From positions 3,326,001-3,390,000 of the forward strand of contig NZ_OY775906.1 of the NCBI RefSeq assembly GCF_963675065.1: a stretch of 64,000 bases of DNA, given 5' to 3'. The translations under genes were made by a program, and so were the position numbers. The stretch's first letter is position 1. Each line of letters starts with the position of its first letter. The DNA is from an uncultured Draconibacterium sp. GTDB taxonomy: Bacteria; Bacteroidota; Bacteroidia; Bacteroidales; Prolixibacteraceae. The notes under the pieces were generated by a model. The model searched no databases, was not told where the DNA came from, and saw only the letters and a program-made list of their open reading frames with translations. Positions 59,685-64,000 of this stretch are shown in pieces.

Positions 59685-60599
59685 ATGACAATGAATAGAA
59701 AAACACAAAATGCAATAAGCATTGTTTTAGTGGCAATAATAGTTGTTGCTGCTTTGGTTGGTATTTCAACCTACACGCAAAAAACAAGCGAGATTAATGA
59801 ATTACAAACTCAAAATGCCGGAATAAACCAGGAGTTGCAGGAACGCGATTCAATGGTGAATGAGTTGGTTGGTGCTTTCGACGAAATTGAGCAAAACCTG
59901 AAATTTATTAAAGAAAAGCGTCAGGTTTTATCGGTTGAGTCGCAAAAAGAGGGAAACTACGACAAAAAGCAAGCAATTGTTGAAGACATCGCCCTGATGA
60001 ATGACATGCTGGAGAAAAGCAGCGAGCACATTGCGGAGCTGGAACGTAAATTGAAGAACTCCGGTATTCAGATCGGTTCATTCAAAAAGAAAATTGCGGC
60101 ATTAAATGCTAACATTGAAGAGCAGAACACGCAAATTGTGGCCCTGCAAGAGCAAATTCAGGAGCGCGATGTTATGCTGGCCGATATGTCGCAGAAAATT
60201 GACACGATGCAAACCGTTATTCAGGCAAAACAAGATACTTTAACACAACAGCAACAGCTGATAAACGAAAAAATTTACCAGTTAAACAAAGGTTTTGTTG
60301 CTTATGGAACTTATAAAGAGCTGGAAGAACATAACGTTTTGACAAAAGACGGTGGTTTCCTCGGCTTGGGGAAACAGGTTAAGCTGATGAGCAACCTGGA
60401 TCAGGACTATTTCACAGAGCTGAACATTCAGGAAACGAAAAGTATTCCATTGTTCTCGAACGAAGCAAAAATTATATCAGAACACCCGGATAGTTCATAC
60501 TCGTTTGTTGAGCAAGACGGTGTAGTTGCTTACCTGAACATTGACAATCCTGAAGAATTCTGGAAGATCTCGAAATACGCGGTAATAGAAATTAAATAA
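59685..60599 (+). CDS. Membrane-anchored coiled-coil protein
   Basis: 304 residues. One N-terminal transmembrane helix (IVLVAIIVVAALVGISTY, about 12-29) is followed by coiled coil to about residue 195 (heptads in LQTQNAGINQELQERDSMVNEL, QKIDTMQTVIQAKQDT). The last 110 residues are globular (GFVAYGTYKELEEHNVLT, GGFLGLGKQVKLMS). The AGGAGG Shine-Dalgarno at 59672-59677 is strong, unusual for this phylum. I do not recognise a function; proteins of this plan occur in Bacteroidota envelopes. Confidence 0.65.
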   Translation: MTMNRKTQNAISIVLVAIIVVAALVGISTYTQKTSEINELQTQNAGINQELQERDSMVNELVGAFDEIEQNLKFIKEKRQVLSVESQKEGNYDKKQAIVEDIALMNDMLEKSSEHIAELERKLKNSGIQIGSFKKKIAALNANIEEQNTQIVALQEQIQERDVMLADMSQKIDTMQTVIQAKQDTLTQQQQLINEKIYQLNKGFVAYGTYKELEEHNVLTKDGGFLGLGKQVKLMSNLDQDYFTELNIQETKSIPLFSNEAKIISEHPDSSYSFVEQDGVVAYLNIDNPEEFWKISKYAVIEIK

Positions 60600-60611
60600 T
60601 ATAGGTTTGCT

Positions 60612-60660
60612 AAAAGCAGGAGCGCGTGCAACAGAGGTTGTTCCCTTCTGCTTTTGTTTT
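60612..60660 (+). terminator. Terminator after the coiled-coil gene
   Basis: AAAAGCAG and CTGCTTTT with a 30-base interior, then GTTTTT. Confidence 0.6.
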
Positions 60661-60730
60661 TAACTAAAAAACTATCTAAGCGGTAGGCATAAACAAATAT
60701 CATTTATAAGAAAACATAAACTAAGAGAAA

Positions 60731-61594
60731 ATGAAGAAAATTGGAATAGCACTTACGACGATTGTATTTGGAATATTACTTATGGTGGCCTGTAACGACG
60801 ACAGCCAAACCACCAATTTCCCAGAAGGAAAAGGAAAAGTTAACGTATATCTTACCGATGCTCCTTTCCCTATCGATTTGGTGTCTCAAACCATTGTAAC
60901 AATCGACAGAGTTGAAATTAGAAAACAGGAAAACGACACAACAGAGGCTTCGTTCATTACCATTATGGAGGAACCTTTTGAAATTGACTTACTCAGCCTT
61001 TCAAACGGAATTACTGAGCAACTGGCATCTGTTGAACTGGAAGCAGGAACTTACGACATGATGCGTTTGCATGTGGTTGATGCCGAAGTAATACTGACTG
61101 ATGAAACAGTATTTGATCTGAAAATACCAAGTGGATCAAGCAGTGGTTTAAAAATTAAGATAGAGCCGGCATTAACAATTAACAGCGGCGAGACTTCTGA
61201 CGTATTGCTTGACTTTGATGTAAGCAAATCGTTTGTAGCCAAAGGAAACTGGAAAGGCGGAACGATTAATGGGTTTAACTTTAAACCAGTTGTTCGTTGC
61301 GTATTGCTCGACCGCGCCGGAAGAATTGTGGGAACTGTCAGTGATACGTCAAATGTAGTTTTACCTAATACAGCCGTAAACCTTTGGACAGAAGTTAACG
61401 ACATTGAAGAAGACAGTTTAATTACTACTGCCTTTACCGATGAAATGGGTGCATATCAGCTAATTGGAATACCGGAAGGAACGTATTATATGATTGCGGA
61501 ACAGGATAGTTTCCTGACCGATACGATTTGGAATGTGGATGTATTAAAAGGAGAGTCAACCCAGATTGATTTTATGTTGACTCCTGAACCTTAA
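60731..61594 (+). CDS. DUF4382 lipoprotein with regulatory-like domain
   Basis: 287 residues. Lipobox ILLMVAC (Cys21). The DUF4382 domain (about 35-195) has GKVNVYLTDAPFPID at its start and FKPVVRCVLLDR at its end. A C-terminal CarboxypepD_reg-like domain follows (AGRIVGTVSDTSNVVLPNTAVNL...TDEMGAYQLIGIPEGTYYMI). It is displayed at the periplasmic side or surface. Function unknown; it precedes a TonB-dependent receptor. Confidence 0.82.
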   Translation: MKKIGIALTTIVFGILLMVACNDDSQTTNFPEGKGKVNVYLTDAPFPIDLVSQTIVTIDRVEIRKQENDTTEASFITIMEEPFEIDLLSLSNGITEQLASVELEAGTYDMMRLHVVDAEVILTDETVFDLKIPSGSSSGLKIKIEPALTINSGETSDVLLDFDVSKSFVAKGNWKGGTINGFNFKPVVRCVLLDRAGRIVGTVSDTSNVVLPNTAVNLWTEVNDIEEDSLITTAFTDEMGAYQLIGIPEGTYYMIAEQDSFLTDTIWNVDVLKGESTQIDFMLTPEP

Positions 61595-61661
61595 ATGGTT
61601 GCAAGAGTGAGGACCATTCTGTAATCAATCAGTTTGGTTAAGCTTAGTGGTTTTCAAGTAT

Positions 61662-61692
61662 GGGCTGTTCGTTAATTCGGACAGCCCTTTTT
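61662..61692 (+). terminator. Terminator after the DUF4382 gene
   Basis: GGGCTGT and ACAGCCC, with inner CG pairs, followed by five T. Confidence 0.8.
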
Positions 61693-61797
61693 CATGTCCG
61701 TACAATTCATCCCCAAAATTCCACAGTTCGGTAAAGCAAATTTCATGAGCTGGTGTTTTCGGCGCAATTTTGAAACAGAAAACAAAAACAACAAGCG

Positions 61798-63930
61798 ATG
61801 AAAACATTTATTACATTTCTATTTCTTTTCACTTCTGTTCTTTCTTTTGGGCAGGTAAGCATCTCCGGAAAAGTATTAACCAAAACCGGCGAGCCCATTC
61901 CGGGAGTTAATATTTACCTAGAAAACACTTATGACGGAGCCAGTTCGGATGGTGAAGGAAATTTTAGTTTCGAAACAAGCGAAACCGGAGAACAAACTCT
62001 GGTAGCGTCTTTTATTGGCTACAAAACCTGGAGTAAAACAATTGATTTACAAAACAACGTGGTTTTGCAGATAGAAATGCAGGAAAGCGTAAACAGCATT
62101 GATGCAGTTACCATTACTGCAGGAAGTTTTGCTGCCGATGATGAGTCGCGGGCTTCGGTAATGAAGTCGCTGGATGTGTACACTACCCCAAGTGCCAACG
62201 GCGATGTAATGGCTGCCATTCGCACTATGCCCGGCACACAAGCCTCTGCCGACGATGGACGTTTATTGGTACGTGGTGGCGATGCCTATGAGACTTCCAC
62301 CTACATCGACGGGTTGGTTGCATCAAAACCGTACTATTCTAAAACTCCCGATGTAGCAACACGCGGGCGTTTTGCGCCATCATTATTTAACGGTGTTCAA
62401 TTTAATACAGGAGGTTACTCTGCCGAGTACGGACAGGCGCTCTCTTCTGTTCTAGTGCTGAAATCTACCGACCTTCCTGAAGGAGATAACACCGGCATTT
62501 CGTTAATGACCATTGGCGCTGAGGCCAACCGCACCGAACGTTGGGAAAACACCTCGCTGAATGTATCGGGTGGCTATACCAATCTGAGTTTATACGATAA
62601 GGTATTTAAAAGTAATGTTGACTGGGAGAAACCGGTGGAGTCGGTGAACGGAACTACAGTTTTTCGTCATAAAACAAGCTCAAGCGGTATGTTTAAAGCC
62701 TACGTTACTGCTGATTATGGCGATCTGGCTTACCTTGTTCCGGCCGGCAACGACGGAGAGAAAATGAAGATCAGTAGCAAAGGCGGAACCGTTTATTCCA
62801 ACCTTTCGTACCGCGACTGTTTTTCAGAAAAATCGTGCTATCGTATCGGTGTTTCTTCCACCTACCAGGATAACCGAATTGGATTAGGTGCCGACGATGT
62901 AAATACCCGTGAACTCAATATCGAATCGCGCTTTGCCGTTGTGCACGATCTTTCAGAGGGAGTGAAACTAACATGGGGAGCGAACGAAACTTACAACAAA
63001 TACACACAGGATTATATTGAGGATGAAGGAACAATTTACAACGGTTCGTTTAACGACCACTTAATTGGTGCTTTTATCGAACCGGAGATCAAATTCACAA
63101 AAAACTTTGGCATCCGCCCGGGATTGCGTACCGAATATTCGTCGGTGATTAACAAAGTGAGCCTGGCACCACGCTTTGCTTTGGCTTTAAAAACCGGAGA
63201 AAAAGCACAACTGGCCGGAGCCTGGGGATTGTATTTTCAAACGCCGCAAGCCGACTACCTGAAAATAAATACCGATCTGGATTTTGAACAGGCCATGCAC
63301 TATATTCTCAGCTACCAGTTTGGCGATAACTCGGAACGTTTGTTTCGTGCAGAAGCTTATTACAAAAAATACGATAAGCTTATCACTTATTCTGTTGGTG
63401 AAAACGGATTACCCGAAAACCTGCAGAACGATGGAAGCGGTTATGCCGCAGGTTTGGATATCTTTTGGCGCGATCAGCAAAGTATTAAGGGATTCGACTA
63501 CTGGATTACCTATTCCTATATCGATACCAAACGAAAATACCAGTACTATCCGGAAAAAGCCACGCCTTACTTTATTTCTGACCACAATTTTTCGGTAGTT
63601 GGAAAATATTGGGTTAATAAAATAAACACACAGTTTGGCGCTTCGTTTACCGCTGCCAGCGGACGTCCGTTCAATGACCCGAATTCACCACAATTTAACG
63701 GCGAACGCACCAAAATGTATTCCGATCTGAGCCTGAACATGAGTCATGTGTTTTACATTGGCAATCAGTATTCGGTGTTGTACTGCTCGGTAAACAATGT
63801 TTTGGGAAATGACAATGTACTTAGCTACCGCCCAACAAACATTGCCGATGCCCAGGGCAACTACTCGCTTGTTCCGGTAAAACGCGATATGAAACGTTTT
63901 GTGTTTATTGGTCTTTTCCTGAATTTCTAA
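61798..63930 (+). CDS. TonB-dependent receptor with carboxypeptidase-regulatory domain
   Basis: 710 residues with a signal peptide to about 19 (FTSVLSFGQ). Residues 22-100 are a CarboxypepD_reg-like domain (ISGKVLTKTGEPIPGVNIYLENT), followed by the plug (ASVMKSLDVYTTPSANGDVMAAIRTMPG, LLVRGGDAYETSTYIDG) and a C-terminal barrel ending FIGLFLNF with terminal Phe. It takes up a ligand across the outer membrane using TonB energy. No SusD partner follows in the window. Complete within the window. Confidence 0.9.
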   Translation: MKTFITFLFLFTSVLSFGQVSISGKVLTKTGEPIPGVNIYLENTYDGASSDGEGNFSFETSETGEQTLVASFIGYKTWSKTIDLQNNVVLQIEMQESVNSIDAVTITAGSFAADDESRASVMKSLDVYTTPSANGDVMAAIRTMPGTQASADDGRLLVRGGDAYETSTYIDGLVASKPYYSKTPDVATRGRFAPSLFNGVQFNTGGYSAEYGQALSSVLVLKSTDLPEGDNTGISLMTIGAEANRTERWENTSLNVSGGYTNLSLYDKVFKSNVDWEKPVESVNGTTVFRHKTSSSGMFKAYVTADYGDLAYLVPAGNDGEKMKISSKGGTVYSNLSYRDCFSEKSCYRIGVSSTYQDNRIGLGADDVNTRELNIESRFAVVHDLSEGVKLTWGANETYNKYTQDYIEDEGTIYNGSFNDHLIGAFIEPEIKFTKNFGIRPGLRTEYSSVINKVSLAPRFALALKTGEKAQLAGAWGLYFQTPQADYLKINTDLDFEQAMHYILSYQFGDNSERLFRAEAYYKKYDKLITYSVGENGLPENLQNDGSGYAAGLDIFWRDQQSIKGFDYWITYSYIDTKRKYQYYPEKATPYFISDHNFSVVGKYWVNKINTQFGASFTAASGRPFNDPNSPQFNGERTKMYSDLSLNMSHVFYIGNQYSVLYCSVNNVLGNDNVLSYRPTNIADAQGNYSLVPVKRDMKRFVFIGLFLNF

Positions 63931-63956
63931 AGAAAGTTCTAATTTGGTTTTATTAA

Positions 63957-64000
63957 CCACCTCCCATCCCGACTAGTTGGGATGTACTCCTCCTCAAAGG
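63957..64000. repeat. Possible interspersed repeat, cut by the window end
   Basis: CCACCTCC, then ATCCCGACTAGTTGGGAT hairpin (63966-63983) and CTCCTCAAAGG. It resembles the element at 26138-26251, but is incomplete. Confidence 0.35.

Noticed and set aside
61752..61765. Sigma-54-like GG-N10-GC before the TonB receptor (TGGTGTTTTCGGCGCA)
   Set aside because: Only the spacing fits; CA of the -24 and TT of the -12 elements are missing.

Overview
The window looks like chromosomal DNA of a Bacteroidota bacterium, probably a marine or sediment member of the Marinilabiliales (Prolixibacteraceae-like). This rests on gene content (PorQ of the type IX secretion system, DUF5683, DUF2807, DUF4382 and DUF3109 proteins, a sulfatase, a SusC-like TonB receptor), on many lipoproteins, on mostly weak Shine-Dalgarno sites, and on repeated TAnnTTTG -7 promoter boxes, the Bacteroidota housekeeping signature. 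The genus is inferred and was not tested by a search.

Layout. 1-2.8 kb: the 3' part of a nine-heme c-type cytochrome, a Crp/Fnr regulator with an N-terminal Cys cluster, and MobA, suggesting anaerobic respiration. 2.86-2.94 kb: tRNA-His. 3.1-7.3 kb: an ECF sigma factor, a putative anti-sigma factor and envelope proteins; two ECF-type promoters with the same sequence and spacing (GCAACC-N16-GTCT) precede the sigma gene and the DUF2807 gene. 7.4-12.7 kb: metabolic and transport genes, then porQ. 12.7-13.4 kb: a 730 bp non-coding stretch rich in palindromes. 13.4-18.9 kb: cmk-ispH, priA and a heptose kinase. 19-23 kb: parA-parB, DUF5683, a LysM lytic transglycosylase. 23-32.5 kb: a TrmH methyltransferase, OxyR, tRNA-Leu, tig, clpP-clpX, a fasciclin lipoprotein, a Tat-exported oxidoreductase. 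32.5-37.5 kb (minus strand): pyrF, prfA, purM, an acyl-CoA ligase. 37.7-40.8 kb: HD hydrolase, VOC protein, sulfatase.

40.8-52.5 kb (minus strand) is the most unusual part. It resembles a chaperone-usher assembly locus of a kind I cannot assign to a described family: a PapD-like chaperone, a 1005-residue protein with a predicted outer-membrane barrel ending in a SPOR domain, and seven small secreted subunit-like proteins. Six of these share W[LI]NYSS and a single conserved Cys in [NS]C[YF]TG. Four are near-identical and lie in a tandem array with a period of exactly 1387 bp (1435 bp for the unit whose export leader has been replaced). Each array unit has its own sigma-54-like promoter (TTGGCATTTTGATTGC), three upstream GGGACA sites, and a perfect-hairpin terminator. 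Three units also carry a C-terminal fragment of the adjacent DUF3109 gene.

52.5-64 kb: gpmI; a hybrid histidine kinase with REC and Hpt domains, an MFS transporter and an NtrC-type sigma-54 activator; then a coiled-coil membrane protein preceded by two 20-bp-spaced palindromes and a -24/-12-like element, a DUF4382 lipoprotein and a TonB-dependent receptor. The NtrC-type activator makes sigma-54 control of part of this region plausible. A palindromic interspersed repeat occurs near 9.4 and 26.1 kb and possibly at the right edge.
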